DNA of 47,071 nt from Alphaproteobacteria bacterium (GCA_019695395.1 JAIBAD010000009.1:1-47071); one strand, 5' to 3'. Shown: positions 18,101 to 26,815, numbered from the stretch's first letter. The notes: generated from the letters alone by a model not told the origin. Translations and numbers: made by a program.

Positions 18101-20406
18101 ATGATAGAAAATGCAGCCTCGCTATTTTCCGATACAGTACTATTTTCAAACAAAGGTTTAATTCCAAACATAGTATTTTGGGATTGAATAGGTAATTCAG
18201 CATTTTCAATAACTGGTCTACCGCTTGGCTCAAAAACTGAAACATTAATTTTAGCTAAAAGTGGTTGGGTAAGTGTTTCAACGTTGATAGCTTTAATCGG
18301 CAATATAAATTGCCCTTTATCATCTGTATATGCATCATCATATACTTGACGTGTTGGCACAAAATCTTCTTCTACAAGACCAAAATGATAATCTTTATAT
18401 CCAGGAAATGGTTCTGGATTTTGCAAAATATTTAATTCAGATTTAATAAGCAATTTTTGAGCAGGTGCCCCATATAAATAATTTGCTTGAATATTAAGAT
18501 TATTTTCTTGTGCAGGCAGAATTCTTTTAGCGTCAGATGATAATTTGACCTCAATTCTGGCTGGTACAACTTCTTCAACAAGATATGTAATTTCCCCTAT
18601 GGGTTTATCATTTGGATCTGCATACGCAATAATTTTCCATTGACCTGTTCTAGCTGTTTCCGAAATATTAAGATCATAAATATACCCACCACTACCTTGG
18701 TTATTAAGAATAAATTTATTAACTTCTGTTCCATCAGGTCTATATGTTTTAAGTGTCAATGGTAATTTTTCCACGGCCTTAGATTGTTTATCACGCAATA
18801 AACCAACCAAATGAACCGTTTCTCCTGGCCTATACACACCACGATCTGTATAAAAATAGAGATCATAAGCATTAGGTGATACTCGCCCGCCTACCCCACG
18901 ATCACTTAAATCAAAAGCAGGTTTAGCTAAATCTAAAAAAGAAAAATCATCATTCAAATTCGCCATAACCGCAAGTGGTGTTTTGCCTGCACTACCGCGC
19001 GCAAATCCTTGGTCAAAATGAACTAATCCATCTGCATCAGAAACTTTAGAAATTAATTCTTCATTATTTTTGGCATATAATGTTATTTTTGCACCTTGAA
19101 TTGGTTTAGTTGTTGCCAAAGATCTGATATTAACCGTTATTCCATCTTGTCCCCAAAAACTTGTTAACCCCAGATCACTAATGATTACCCATTGCGTTGC
19201 ATAAACTTGATACCCATGATCATCATATTTTTTTACTGGTGCTGCTGTTAAAACATAAACCCCTGGTTTGATATCTTTAATTATAGCTGTAATAGGAATA
19301 GACGTAATAATTTTTTGATTAGGTACGTTTTTGATATCAACGGTACCTTGCCATATCTTTTCACCATAATTATTAGCAATTCGTTCTTGACTATATGAAT
19401 CAAGAGATGCCAAAAAAGAATAAAAGAAATCTCCATCTTTTTGTAAAGCTTGGGATATCATATTTCTATCATTAATTCTTAAAAGTTTTAAAGAAGCTTG
19501 ATTATAATTAACTGAAATTAATGGTATACCTTGCGTTCCTATTTTAGGTAATACATAGGACGATCCCTGAAATCCTAGGCTTGGAGTTCTTGAAGCTTGA
19601 TTGACAATAATTTGTTCGTTTTTATTAAGCTTATTTCCTAAAATACTAGGAATACCTGCTAAAATGTTAACTGTATATTTTTGTTCGTAATTAAAACCTG
19701 ATACACATAAATTTTCATCTTTCACCGAAATAAGCGGATCAATTTTTGGTTCAATTTTAATATAATCCATCCAAAATTGATTTGAATTAGTAGGTAATTT
19801 TTCTGTAAATGTTATACATAATAAACGCTGATCACCTTCATCGTTTAGGGATGAAGATTGAATAGAAAATTTCATGTTATTTTCAAAAAATTCTATTTTA
19901 CCTTGCGCTGTATTGTTTGAAAATATTTCTTGGCTTTTTCTATAAATAATTAACGCATAAGAAGGTTGGTTATTTTCTTCATACCATGCTGCAATTTCAT
20001 TTAAAATTTTAACTTGACCTTGGGCTGATGGCTCAATTTTATAAGCTTGATAATCTGCCGCAATAAAATCCATAGACCCAGTTTGCTTTAATGCCTTACC
20101 AAGATTAACCCAATTTTCACTTGTATTTTGTTTTGGTAACGTCAGAATTAATTTTAAATTTTTGATAACCGATTGGATATCGCCAGAAGCTTGATCAATA
20201 GCTATTTGTTTACGTAATGCAGGAATTTGTATATTTTTATTATTATCAGATAAACTTTTTTGTATATCAAAAGAAAGATTATCTGCTTGTTGGGCAAGTT
20301 CTGCCCAAATAAGATCTGATTTTTCTGGTAATTGCTGTGAAAATACCAAATTCCATGGGACAAAAAAAGAAAAAAACAAAATTCCCCAACAAACAATCTT
20401 ACGCAT
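15145..20406 (-). CDS. Bacterial alpha-2-macroglobulin family protein (thioester motif lost)
   Basis: The protein is about 1753 residues. A signal peptide (MRKIVCWGILFFSFFVPWN, then LVFSQQ) has no lipobox cysteine, so export to the periplasm without lipidation is likely. A long chain of beta macroglobulin domains follows. YRPGETVHLVGLLRD is a bacterial A2M (MG/BRD) hallmark, and the alpha-helical C-terminal domain begins near 1270. Canonical protease-trapping members have YPYGCxEQ for the thioester; here residues 1287-1294 read YPYSGSEQ (16525-16548), so no thioester can form. It may inhibit proteases by steric capture or play another envelope role. The frame opens at a TTG at 20427, but ATG at 20406, after GAGG, fits the signal peptide best. 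pbpC follows after 8 bases. Confidence 0.9.
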   Translation of the reverse strand: MRKIVCWGILFFSFFVPWNLVFSQQLPEKSDLIWAELAQQADNLSFDIQKSLSDNNKNIQIPALRKQIAIDQASGDIQSVIKNLKLILTLPKQNTSENWVNLGKALKQTGSMDFIAADYQAYKIEPSAQGQVKILNEIAAWYEENNQPSYALIIYRKSQEIFSNNTAQGKIEFFENNMKFSIQSSSLNDEGDQRLLCITFTEKLPTNSNQFWMDYIKIEPKIDPLISVKDENLCVSGFNYEQKYTVNILAGIPSILGNKLNKNEQIIVNQASRTPSLGFQGSSYVLPKIGTQGIPLISVNYNQASLKLLRINDRNMISQALQKDGDFFYSFLASLDSYSQERIANNYGEKIWQGTVDIKNVPNQKIITSIPITAIIKDIKPGVYVLTAAPVKKYDDHGYQVYATQWVIISDLGLTSFWGQDGITVNIRSLATTKPIQGAKITLYAKNNEELISKVSDADGLVHFDQGFARGSAGKTPLAVMANLNDDFSFLDLAKPAFDLSDRGVGGRVSPNAYDLYFYTDRGVYRPGETVHLVGLLRDKQSKAVEKLPLTLKTYRPDGTEVNKFILNNQGSGGYIYDLNISETARTGQWKIIAYADPNDKPIGEITYLVEEVVPARIEVKLSSDAKRILPAQENNLNIQANYLYGAPAQKLLIKSELNILQNPEPFPGYKDYHFGLVEEDFVPTRQVYDDAYTDDKGQFILPIKAINVETLTQPLLAKINVSVFEPSGRPVIENAELPIQSQNTMFGIKPLFENSTVSENSEAAFSIIAVDSEGKIQDYPKLSWRLIEENWDYQWYYNAGSNFWDYKLIVRDKVIKQGDLALSKDQPGKIGEKLAFGHYRFEVSDLETGVASSIRFTSGFSVLPTAGDTPDTLKIVSDKETYKPGDMAHIIIHSPFDGEALLMVATDRILFKKNIKITNNQDVPFDLKVDESWGAGAYFIVTAFRPDSGNNIYGPNRAIGLNWLGIDQTIHKFDITMDVPEYTAPRQSFNVPIQINNFQGQDKIYLTLAAVDEGILTLTDYKGPDPLTYFFGKRQLGVNIRDLYSQLIKGKLGERGLLKEGGDSVTRRGTPSEIKLVSLFSGLVNVSSDGKVNVPLNIPDYNGKLRLMAVAYSKDKVGSLEKNLIVRDPLVVEAHLPRFLALADTSTATIILNNLEAPEGDYELELGTKNNLITLKQNQGKIHLKPQQNQLYKVGIIGKDIGVDTLTMRLKGPNNFVLEKEASITIRSSQFPVVKNSLKKILGQENLKIETEALSKYINSSVKIDLNISSGLDFDFVKIIKDLDLYPYSGSEQIISRSIPLISLVKLKKDQVFQQELGYNVKEQIQKSINLIFEKQRWDGSFGQWNAYDKTDPWLTSYAMDFLIEAQRAGFTISESNFKKGLEWLDQYIKAYDDMKSYALGSKAYAIYILAKANAGNISDARYMFDNYIDLMPTGLATAQIGAALAFYGDQSRSTNAFKKAVTRIKRRDAMTNDYYNYYDYGSVIRDQALLIYLLLESKNSEINTGDLIQELYGMLLSSNTYDNLSTQEKAWISLVAQLTYKEVENFDLSIDGIDGKKTGKNIKFQFDKNTMPKNGLNIHNLNDFPLWVNYTFSALPIAVLPAEEKGLVVKKQLYSFDGKKIDPLKIKQGDMFVVLIEGKMQSPGQQDILLTDLLPAGLEIENARLANSRLIEELRWLPQLTNLTYSEFLDDRYRAVFNLNSNEKQGQFTVAYIVRAVTSGSYILPASVVEAAYAPSIRGRGIQSSLTISDR

Positions 20407-20591
20407 AAAACTTAGCCTCATATTCAAAAAATAAATAATTCATTGAAATAAAAATAATGTACCTTGGCTTATCAAAATATTCAATTCTCTTAAATACTAC
20501 CCTATACTTTATCGCGCAAATAAGATATCTCTATAGACATAAATTTTTAATCGTTAACTATTTTTAATTTAAAATAATTATTATAGAAAAT

Positions 20592-21236
20592 ATGTTTATT
20601 CCTAAGCAATTTCGTATTGAAGAAAAAAAAGAATGGAAAAAAATAGTTGAAACTATTCAATTTGGTGTTTTAATCATTTTTTCAGAGCAAAGGTTTATTT
20701 CCAGCCACTTACCCTTACTTTGGGAAGAAAATGGTGAACAAATTATTTTAAAAGGTCATATCTCAAAAGCTAACGAATTATGGAAACATGCTATTCCAAC
20801 AAATCCAGCTATGGTTATTTTCCAGGGTGCTCATACCTATATTCATCCTGGTTGGTATGATACAAAGAAAAAAACGGGTAAAGCTGTCCCAACTTGGAAT
20901 TATCAAATTCTTCATTTACATGGACATGTTCAACAACATAACGAACCCGAATGGATTATAGATCACTTAGAAAAATTAGTTTCTCGTAATGAACATAATC
21001 AAAAAGAACCTTGGAAAATTTCTGATGCACCCCAAGATTATATTACAGGATTAAGCAAAGCTATTGTTGGACTTGAATTTAATGTTACAAAGGTTGAATG
21101 TTCTTTAAAAATGAACCAACATCATTCTAAAGAAAATCGGTTAGGTGTCATAGATGGCTTAAAAAATTCATTGGATTTTCGTGATCAAGAAGTAGCAAAT
21201 ATTATGGAGCAATTGGAATTAGGTTCTAAACCATGA
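20592..21236 (+). CDS. PaiB-like FMN-binding protein
   Basis: The 214-residue protein matches the PaiB family: an opening MFIPKQFRI, then ISSHLPLLWEE... followed by LKGHISKANELWK (about 54-66) and YIHPGWYDTKKKTGKAVPTWN, with ILHLHGHV near residue 115. The family has a split-barrel flavin-binding fold. Bacillus subtilis PaiB is known as a negative regulator of protease and sporulation genes, but many homologues are unstudied flavin proteins. It overlaps neuA by 4 bases (ATGA), so it is translated with the sialic acid genes and may be part of the same pathway or its control. No DNA-binding helix-turn-helix is visible. The divergent upstream region has no obvious Shine-Dalgarno before the ATG. 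Confidence 0.85.
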   Translation: MFIPKQFRIEEKKEWKKIVETIQFGVLIIFSEQRFISSHLPLLWEENGEQIILKGHISKANELWKHAIPTNPAMVIFQGAHTYIHPGWYDTKKKTGKAVPTWNYQILHLHGHVQQHNEPEWIIDHLEKLVSRNEHNQKEPWKISDAPQDYITGLSKAIVGLEFNVTKVECSLKMNQHHSKENRLGVIDGLKNSLDFRDQEVANIMEQLELGSKP

Positions 21237-21955
21237 CATGGAAAAATTATAAAATTCTTGCTGTTATCCCCGCACGTGGGGGAAGCAAAGGTATTCCTTA
21301 TAAAAATCTTCAAAAAATCGGTAATATATCCCTTATCGGACACAGTGCTAATGTTGCTAAAAAACTTAAATGGATCGATCGAATAGTTTTAAGTACAGAT
21401 GATCAAAAAATTGCTGATGAAGGGTTAAAATATGGCATTGAGGTTCCTTTTATGCGTCCTGCTAATCTTGCATCCGATACAGCAACAGGTGCAGATGCTT
21501 GGAAACATGCGTGGCTTACATGTGAAGAATTATGGGACTGCCAATTTGATATTTCTATTCTTTTACAACCAACCACCCCGTTAAGAAAAACTGATGAAAT
21601 TGAAAAAACATTAACAACCATGCTTGCTGGAAATTTTGATGCTGCCACAACTGTAAGTAAAGTGCCAGGACATTATACCCCCCAAAAAATTTTTACACTT
21701 GATCAATCTGATGTTCTTCACTTTTATTGTGAAGATGGTCATAAATATTCCAACCGACAAGCTATTCCTTCTTATTACACGCGAAATGGATTATGCTATG
21801 CCGTAAAACGTGATACTTTAATAAATCATGGCTATATTGTTGAAAAAAATTGTGCGGCTGTTATTATTGACCGACCAATTATTAATATTGATGATCCTTA
21901 TGATCTTGAACTTGCCAGATTTGCTTATGATAAAGAAAGAAATGATTATTTATGA
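21233..21955 (+). CDS. neuA: CMP-sialic acid (N-acylneuraminate) cytidylyltransferase
   Basis: This enzyme activates a nonulosonic acid (sialic, legionaminic or similar) with CTP, giving the CMP-sugar used by glycosyltransferases. The signature PARGGSKGIPYKN at residues 13-25 is the nucleotide-binding loop, LQPTTPLRKTDEI lies near residue 110, and IDRPIINIDDPYDLELA near the end includes the acidic pair expected in cytidylyltransferases. At 240 residues it is the single-domain form without an O-acetylesterase. It overlaps paiB-like upstream and neuB downstream by 4 bases each (ATGA), strong evidence of translational coupling. The exact sugar (Neu5Ac, Leg or Pse) is not determined by sequence, though NeuC in the same operon points to Neu5Ac or legionaminic acid. 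Confidence 0.9.
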   Translation: MTWKNYKILAVIPARGGSKGIPYKNLQKIGNISLIGHSANVAKKLKWIDRIVLSTDDQKIADEGLKYGIEVPFMRPANLASDTATGADAWKHAWLTCEELWDCQFDISILLQPTTPLRKTDEIEKTLTTMLAGNFDAATTVSKVPGHYTPQKIFTLDQSDVLHFYCEDGHKYSNRQAIPSYYTRNGLCYAVKRDTLINHGYIVEKNCAAVIIDRPIINIDDPYDLELARFAYDKERNDYL

Positions 21956-22998
21956 CAACATGGCTTCATAATCCAAAACTTGGCCAACCCTGCACCATTA
22001 TAGGGGAAGTTGCTCAATCACATGACGGAAGTTTGGGTATGGCACATGCTTTTATTGATGCCTTAGCAGATTGTGGTGCGGATGCTGTTAAATTTCAAAC
22101 GCATATTGCCGATGCAGAAAGCACACCAGGTGAACCATGGCGTAAAATTTTTAGCAAACAAGATAAAACACGATATGAATATTGGAAAAGAATGGAATTT
22201 ACCGAAGAACAGTGGTCAGGGCTTCGGGATCATGCCCACCAACGAGACCTTTTATTTTTAAGTTCACCTTTTTCGTTAGAGGCTGCCGATCTTTTGCTAC
22301 GTATTGGTGGACTTGCTGGCTGGAAAATTGCGTCAGGCGAACTTAGCAACGATTTAATGCTTGATGCGATAGTGAAAACAAAACTACCTATCATGATGTC
22401 AACTGGGATGAGCACCTATGATGAAATCGATACAATTATTAAAAAACTAAAAAAAAGTTCTGCACCTCTTGCGGTGATGCAAGCTGCATCAAGTTACCCA
22501 TGTCCACCTGAATATGTGGGTTTAAATGTTATTGAAACATTTCGTCAAAAATACCCTGATCTGGCTGTTGGTTTAAGTGACCATTCTGCCTCTATTTTTC
22601 CAGGGTTAGCAGCAGCTACATTGGGTATCGAGGTTTTAGAAGTTCATATTACATTAAGTCCATTTATGTTTGGACCAGATGTTATTGCATCTTTAACGTG
22701 TGATCAATTTAAACAACTTGTTCAAGGTATAAGATATATTGAAAAGATGAAAAGCAATCCTGTAGATAAATCAACTTTACCTGAAGATATCCAATCTTTA
22801 CGCAGTATCTTTATGAAAAGTATTGTTGTAAAACAAGATCTACCTGCTGGTACTATTCTTGAACCACATCATTTAACTTTAAAAAAACCAGGGACTGGGA
22901 TACCAGGTAATAAAATTAATGAATTTATTGGCAAACGACTTGTCCATAATGTAATCCAAAATACATTTCTTAAAATGGAAGATATTGAAAAATTATGA
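21952..22998 (+). CDS. neuB: N-acetylneuraminate / nonulosonic acid synthase
   Basis: This enzyme condenses phosphoenolpyruvate with an N-acylated mannosamine-type sugar to form the nine-carbon acid. The TIM-barrel domain holds GEVAQSHDGSLG at about 18-29, DAVKFQTHIAD near 44-54, SSPFSLEAADLL at about 103-114 and GLSDHSA near residue 207. The last ~60 residues (VKQDLPAGTILEPHHLTLKK, then PGTGIP) are the antifreeze-like SAF domain that caps the partner active site in the dimer. The length of 348 is normal. Both ends overlap neighbours by ATGA. PaiB-like, NeuA, NeuB and NeuC are probably made as one coupled unit. Confidence 0.92.
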   Translation: MTTWLHNPKLGQPCTIIGEVAQSHDGSLGMAHAFIDALADCGADAVKFQTHIADAESTPGEPWRKIFSKQDKTRYEYWKRMEFTEEQWSGLRDHAHQRDLLFLSSPFSLEAADLLLRIGGLAGWKIASGELSNDLMLDAIVKTKLPIMMSTGMSTYDEIDTIIKKLKKSSAPLAVMQAASSYPCPPEYVGLNVIETFRQKYPDLAVGLSDHSASIFPGLAAATLGIEVLEVHITLSPFMFGPDVIASLTCDQFKQLVQGIRYIEKMKSNPVDKSTLPEDIQSLRSIFMKSIVVKQDLPAGTILEPHHLTLKKPGTGIPGNKINEFIGKRLVHNVIQNTFLKMEDIEKL

Positions 22999-24152
22999 AA
23001 AGAAAAATTTGTGTCGTTATAACTGCGCGTCCTAGTTATGCCAGAATTCGTACAGCATTAGAAGCAATTAGAAATCACCCTTCTTTAGAATTACAACTTG
23101 TTATTGCAGCATCAGCCTTATTGGACCGTTATGGTAATGCAATTAGTGTTATTGAAAAAGAAGGTTTTAAAATCGATCGACATGTTTATATGATTTTAGA
23201 AGGTGAAAATCTTATTACTTCTGCCAAATCAACAGGATTTGGTATGGCAGAATTGGCAACAGCTTTTGATGATTTAAAACCAGATGTTGTCATTAGTATC
23301 GCGGACCGATTTGAAACGATGGCAACAGCTGTCGCCGCCGCTTATATGAATATTCCCCTTGCCCATGTTCAAGGGGGTGAAGTGACAGGATCAATTGATG
23401 AAAAAGTCCGCCATGCTATTACTAAACTAGCTGATATACATTTTGTTGCATCATCACATGCAGCAGAGCGGGTTATTAAAATGGGGGAAAATCCTGATCA
23501 GGTTTATATCACCGGATGTCCATCTATTGATATTGCAAAAAAAGCTAGTTTAGATCCCATATTTTTTAACAAAAGTATTTTTGATGTGTATAATGGGGTT
23601 GGTCCTACCCTGGATCTAACACATGGGTATCTTGTTGTTATGCAGCATCCTGTTACAACAGAATATAGTGATGCCCGTCGTCATATTGAAGAAACACTTT
23701 ACGCTATTTCAGAAATGAAGATACCTACCCTTTGGTTTTGGCCAAATGTTGATGCAGGATCAGATGGTACGTCAAAAGGTATTAGAAATTTTCGTGAAAG
23801 GAATCTTTTAACAAACGCTCATTTCTTTAAAAATATACCGCCTGAACATTTCATTCAGCTTTTGATGAAAAGCAAATGTATTATAGGTAATTCAAGTGTT
23901 GCAATCCGAGAATGTTCTTATTTAGGTGTACCTGCCGTCAATATTGGTACCAGACAAGCAGGACGCGATCGTGGCAAAAATGTAATTGATGTAGATTATA
24001 ATCGGACAGAAATTATGTCAGCTATTAAAAAACATCTTCAAAATGGTTTTACCAAATCCGATACCATGTATGGAGATGGAAAGGCAGGCGAACGCATCGC
24101 AGATTATCTTGCGAAAATACCTTTAACTATTGAAAAGAGATTAACCTATTAA
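22995..24152 (+). CDS. neuC: UDP-N-acetylglucosamine 2-epimerase (hydrolysing)
   Basis: This enzyme converts UDP-GlcNAc (or a diacetamido analogue in legionaminic acid makers) to the free manno-sugar plus UDP, supplying NeuB. The start ITARPSYARIRTALEAI is the first Rossmann strand of the GT-B-fold epimerases. ISIADRFETMATAVAAAYMN and LAHVQGGEVTGSIDEKVRHA are characteristic of the hydrolysing NeuC group, and GNSSVAIRECSYLGVPAVNIG near residue 297 is the nucleotide-binding C-terminal motif. It has 385 residues and begins in the ATGA overlap with neuB. Its stop codon lies directly against that of the convergent TPR gene with no spacer. No sialyltransferase, capsule or flagellin glycosylation gene is present in the window, so the destination of the sugar is unknown. 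Confidence 0.9.
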   Translation: MKRKICVVITARPSYARIRTALEAIRNHPSLELQLVIAASALLDRYGNAISVIEKEGFKIDRHVYMILEGENLITSAKSTGFGMAELATAFDDLKPDVVISIADRFETMATAVAAAYMNIPLAHVQGGEVTGSIDEKVRHAITKLADIHFVASSHAAERVIKMGENPDQVYITGCPSIDIAKKASLDPIFFNKSIFDVYNGVGPTLDLTHGYLVVMQHPVTTEYSDARRHIEETLYAISEMKIPTLWFWPNVDAGSDGTSKGIRNFRERNLLTNAHFFKNIPPEHFIQLLMKSKCIIGNSSVAIRECSYLGVPAVNIGTRQAGRDRGKNVIDVDYNRTEIMSAIKKHLQNGFTKSDTMYGDGKAGERIADYLAKIPLTIEKRLTY

Positions 24153-24695
24153 TTATAAAGAACGCTCTCTAATAAGATTGCGTAATTCTTCAACCCTATC
24201 TTTCATTCCATTCATATTAGGGTGGATCGCTAATACTTTTTCGTAATTCCCTAACGCGTCACTCTCTAAATTTTGTTTTACTTTTATAAGACCTAACAAA
24301 GATAATGCACCAAAATGTCTTGGTTCAAGCATAAGAGTTTGATTTAAATTTTGAATTGCTTGATCATAATCTTCCATTAAATAATACAAATTTGCTCTTT
24401 TATACCAACCTTCTGCAAAATCTGGATAAAGGTTAATCAATTCATCAAAATTTTTTAATGCTACTGCATAATTTCTAACAGCCATAGCTTCAATTCCGGT
24501 CTTCATTAATTGATCTGATTTTAAATCCGGCGCTTGTAACCATATATCCCAAATCAAACGTTCTGTTGTTTCAGCTTCAAACACATTTTTAGTTTTTTGT
24601 AAATTATCAAAAAGATCTGATAATCGGGGATCACGTTGATCAGCCACGGCATAGGACGCACTAAACAAAGCAATAAAAAAAAGTAATCTATACAT
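24153..24695 (-). CDS. Exported tetratricopeptide-repeat protein
   Basis: About 180 residues. The N-terminus (MYRLLFFIALFSASYAVA-DQ) is a Sec signal peptide cleaved after AVA. The mature part contains at least three TPR units, read as AVRNYAVALKNFDELINLYP, then FAEGWYKRANLYYLMEDYDQ and FGALSLLGLIKVKQNLESDA, each with the W/A-G-Y-A-P spacing of the helix pair. TPRs mediate protein contacts, so it is likely a periplasmic scaffold. The frame reaches a TTG at 24701, but ATG at 24695 is preferred. It is 36 bases downstream of the membrane-protein gene on the same strand and may form a unit with it. It abuts neuC convergently, and no direct link to sialic acid is shown. Confidence 0.75.
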   Translation of the reverse strand: MYRLLFFIALFSASYAVADQRDPRLSDLFDNLQKTKNVFEAETTERLIWDIWLQAPDLKSDQLMKTGIEAMAVRNYAVALKNFDELINLYPDFAEGWYKRANLYYLMEDYDQAIQNLNQTLMLEPRHFGALSLLGLIKVKQNLESDALGNYEKVLAIHPNMNGMKDRVEELRNLIRERSL

Positions 24696-24731
24696 ATTCA
24701 ATATGACCTTTATTATACTGTACTACCAAAC

Positions 24732-25685
24732 TTATTCTTGTTCTAAAATTGTTGATGAATACCCATTTTTATAAAGCCAATCATTCACTATTTCATCTTG
24801 AGAAATAGCTTGAGCTGTACGCGGATAACGTGTTGCAAAACGTAAATCCGTCAGAATAATATTATTAATTCGATCTTTATCTGTATCTTCATTTTCACTA
24901 TCAAGCACTATATTACATACAGCTCTTTGATATTCATAATATGGAGCACCTTGATGACCAGATTGATTTCTTAAACTTATAGCAAAATCGAATGCCTCTC
25001 TAGCTGCTAAAAAATCAGGATCAGATTTATCTTTTAAAACCATTCCTAATTGCGCATAACATCGATGCGCACTTTCCATAGGTTCTACCACAGCTAAGGC
25101 CGTAAAAATAGGTAAAACCCTTTCCATTACTTCTGGCCTTTTTGGTGTATGCAATATACGATGATCATTTGCTTGGATATAAATTTGTGCCCTCGTTTTT
25201 GAAGATGCACTTGTAACAATTTTATTAAAATCGTCTTGGCTCATATCGGGGCCATCGATACCACGTAAAAGCTCATTAATTAAAATTAATATTTCCCCGT
25301 CTCTTTTACTTTGTTCAATTTGGAAACGAATTCTTTCTTCAATTGTTTTTGCCCGTTCTTCTATCCCTTTTGTGGTACGAACAAAAACCCATTCTACCAA
25401 AGCATTAAAACAATATCCGCTTAACAAGGATAAAGCTATAAAACGAATAAAATTTATAACTCCTTCAGGGGTAGGATTAACTGGCATTAAAAGGAAAATA
25501 GCTAAGGTACCAACTAACCCAGATAAAGCATCTCCTATGAAACCTAGATGATAGGATCTCTTTTGATTAACTAATGTGATTGAGGGAAGGACAAAGCCAC
25601 GTTTACTTTGTATACCACTTAGAATCCCACCTAATGTACCAGCTAACGCTAAACTGAGAATTAAACGAAGATCAGCATTATTCAT
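24732..25685 (-). CDS. Membrane protein of unknown function with cytoplasmic helical domain
   Basis: About 317 residues. The first ~110 contain three or four hydrophobic segments (LILSLALAGTLGGILSGI; LGFIGDALSGLVGTLAIFLL; FIRFIALSLLSGYCFNALV) with glycines that suggest packed transmembrane helices. A charged coiled-coil-like stretch (TTKGIEERAKTIEERIRFQ) then leads to a soluble helical region of about 200 residues. That region is repetitive in a TPR-like way (MESAHRCYAQLGMVLKD, then LAAREAFDFAISLRNQSG). I do not recognise a family. The frame starts at GTG 25697, but ATG at 25685 (MNNADLR) is more likely. With the TPR gene 36 bases downstream it may be a two-gene unit: a membrane anchor plus a periplasmic TPR partner. 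The role is unknown. Confidence 0.6.
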   Translation of the reverse strand: MNNADLRLILSLALAGTLGGILSGIQSKRGFVLPSITLVNQKRSYHLGFIGDALSGLVGTLAIFLLMPVNPTPEGVINFIRFIALSLLSGYCFNALVEWVFVRTTKGIEERAKTIEERIRFQIEQSKRDGEILILINELLRGIDGPDMSQDDFNKIVTSASSKTRAQIYIQANDHRILHTPKRPEVMERVLPIFTALAVVEPMESAHRCYAQLGMVLKDKSDPDFLAAREAFDFAISLRNQSGHQGAPYYEYQRAVCNIVLDSENEDTDKDRINNIILTDLRFATRYPRTAQAISQDEIVNDWLYKNGYSSTILEQE

Positions 25686-25776
25686 TATGACGAACACAAA
25701 AAGAAAGTTATGCCATTAGGCTGATCAATATTAATACTGTTAGATATTAAATCTAACAAATTATTGATAAATTTAA

Positions 25777-25902
25777 TTAACCTTGACGAGCTTTAAAACG
25801 TGGATTTGTTTTATTAATAATATAAACCTTGCCTTTGCGGCGAACAATTCTACAATCTTTGTGTCTGGCTTTGGCAGATTTTAGAGAATTAACAATTTTC
25901 AT
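25777..25902 (-). CDS. rpmJ: 50S ribosomal protein L36 (C-minus type)
   Basis: A 41-residue gene. The protein opens [17 protein letters not shown] and ends NPRFKARQG, the L36 C-terminal signature. It has one cysteine (C17) and lacks the zinc-ribbon cysteine pairs of standard L36, so it is the zinc-independent type common in alphaproteobacteria. It binds 23S rRNA in the large subunit. It stands alone, not beside rpsM as in the alpha operon of many bacteria, which is normal for this form. The ATG at 25902 is preceded by AAGG very close to the start. Confidence 0.93.
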   Translation of the reverse strand: MKIVNSLKSAKARHKDCRIVRRKGKVYIINKTNPRFKARQG

Positions 25903-26152
25903 AGCCTTACAACTATCCTATATTAAAATTACGTAAATTTTTCATACTATAAAAAAATTACTTACTAATTGTCAACCTAGTTCTATATTGTTCTATTACC
26001 AATAAATAGCTGTTTTTGTGAAATTAATTTAAAATTGACTAACAATCATCATTTAAAGCTTAATTTTCTTTATCTTCTTTATTTTTTTAAAAAAGGCTAG
26101 CTATAATGAACTTATATAATTTAAATTAACAAAAAATTGAAGGAACATTTTG

Positions 26153-26752
26153 ATGATTACACTTTATGACAGTGCTATCTCTGGTAATTGCTATAAAATT
26201 AGACTTCTACTTACCCAATTAGCCAAAAAGTTTAAACGCATTGAAATGGATATTTTTAAAGGTGGGACAAGAACTACTGAATTTCTTTCTAAAAATGTTA
26301 ATGGAAAAGTCCCGGCTGTTGAATTAGAAGATGGAAATATACTGGCAGAATCTAATGCTATTATATGGTATTTTGCCGAAAACACACCTTTTTTACCTGA
26401 AGGAAAATTAAATCGTGCCCGCATTCTTCAATGGATGTTCTTTGAACAATATAGTCATGAACCTTATGTTGCAGTAGCACGTTTTGTAAAGCATTTACAG
26501 CCCGATAGCCCAAGATTAGCTGAACTTCCAAATTTACATAAAAAAGGATATGCTGCCCTAGATGTTATGGAAAAACATTTAAGTACAAATGATTTTTTTG
26601 TAGCAAATTGTTATACAATAAGTGATATCGCCCTTTATGCTTATACCCATGTGGCCCATGAAGGTGGCTTTGACTTTACATCTTATCCAGCAATTCGTGC
26701 TTGGTTTGATCGTATTAAGAACCAACCAAATCATATTTTAATTACACAATAA
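26153..26752 (+). CDS. Glutathione S-transferase
   Basis: The 199-residue protein has the two-domain cytosolic GST layout. The N-terminal thioredoxin fold begins MITLYDSAISGNCYKIRLL, with the glutathione-contact segment NGKVPAVELEDGNILAESNA (about 47-66), where VPAVEL carries the conserved cis-proline and ESNAIIWYF is the G-site Ser motif. The helical C-domain includes YTISDIALYAYTHVA (the buried N-capping S/T-x-x-D motif). Family members conjugate glutathione or reduce peroxides; the electrophile is not predictable. ATG at 26153 is preferred to the TTG at 26150, with GAAGGA upstream. A TATAAT at 26102-26107 could be its promoter -10 box. It converges with the Hint gene. Confidence 0.88.
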   Translation: MITLYDSAISGNCYKIRLLLTQLAKKFKRIEMDIFKGGTRTTEFLSKNVNGKVPAVELEDGNILAESNAIIWYFAENTPFLPEGKLNRARILQWMFFEQYSHEPYVAVARFVKHLQPDSPRLAELPNLHKKGYAALDVMEKHLSTNDFFVANCYTISDIALYAYTHVAHEGGFDFTSYPAIRAWFDRIKNQPNHILITQ

Positions 26753-26815
26753 ATATAGCAAGATCACTATTCAAAAATATTATTTATTTAAGTGTTTATA
26801 ATTAATTAAACCCAA

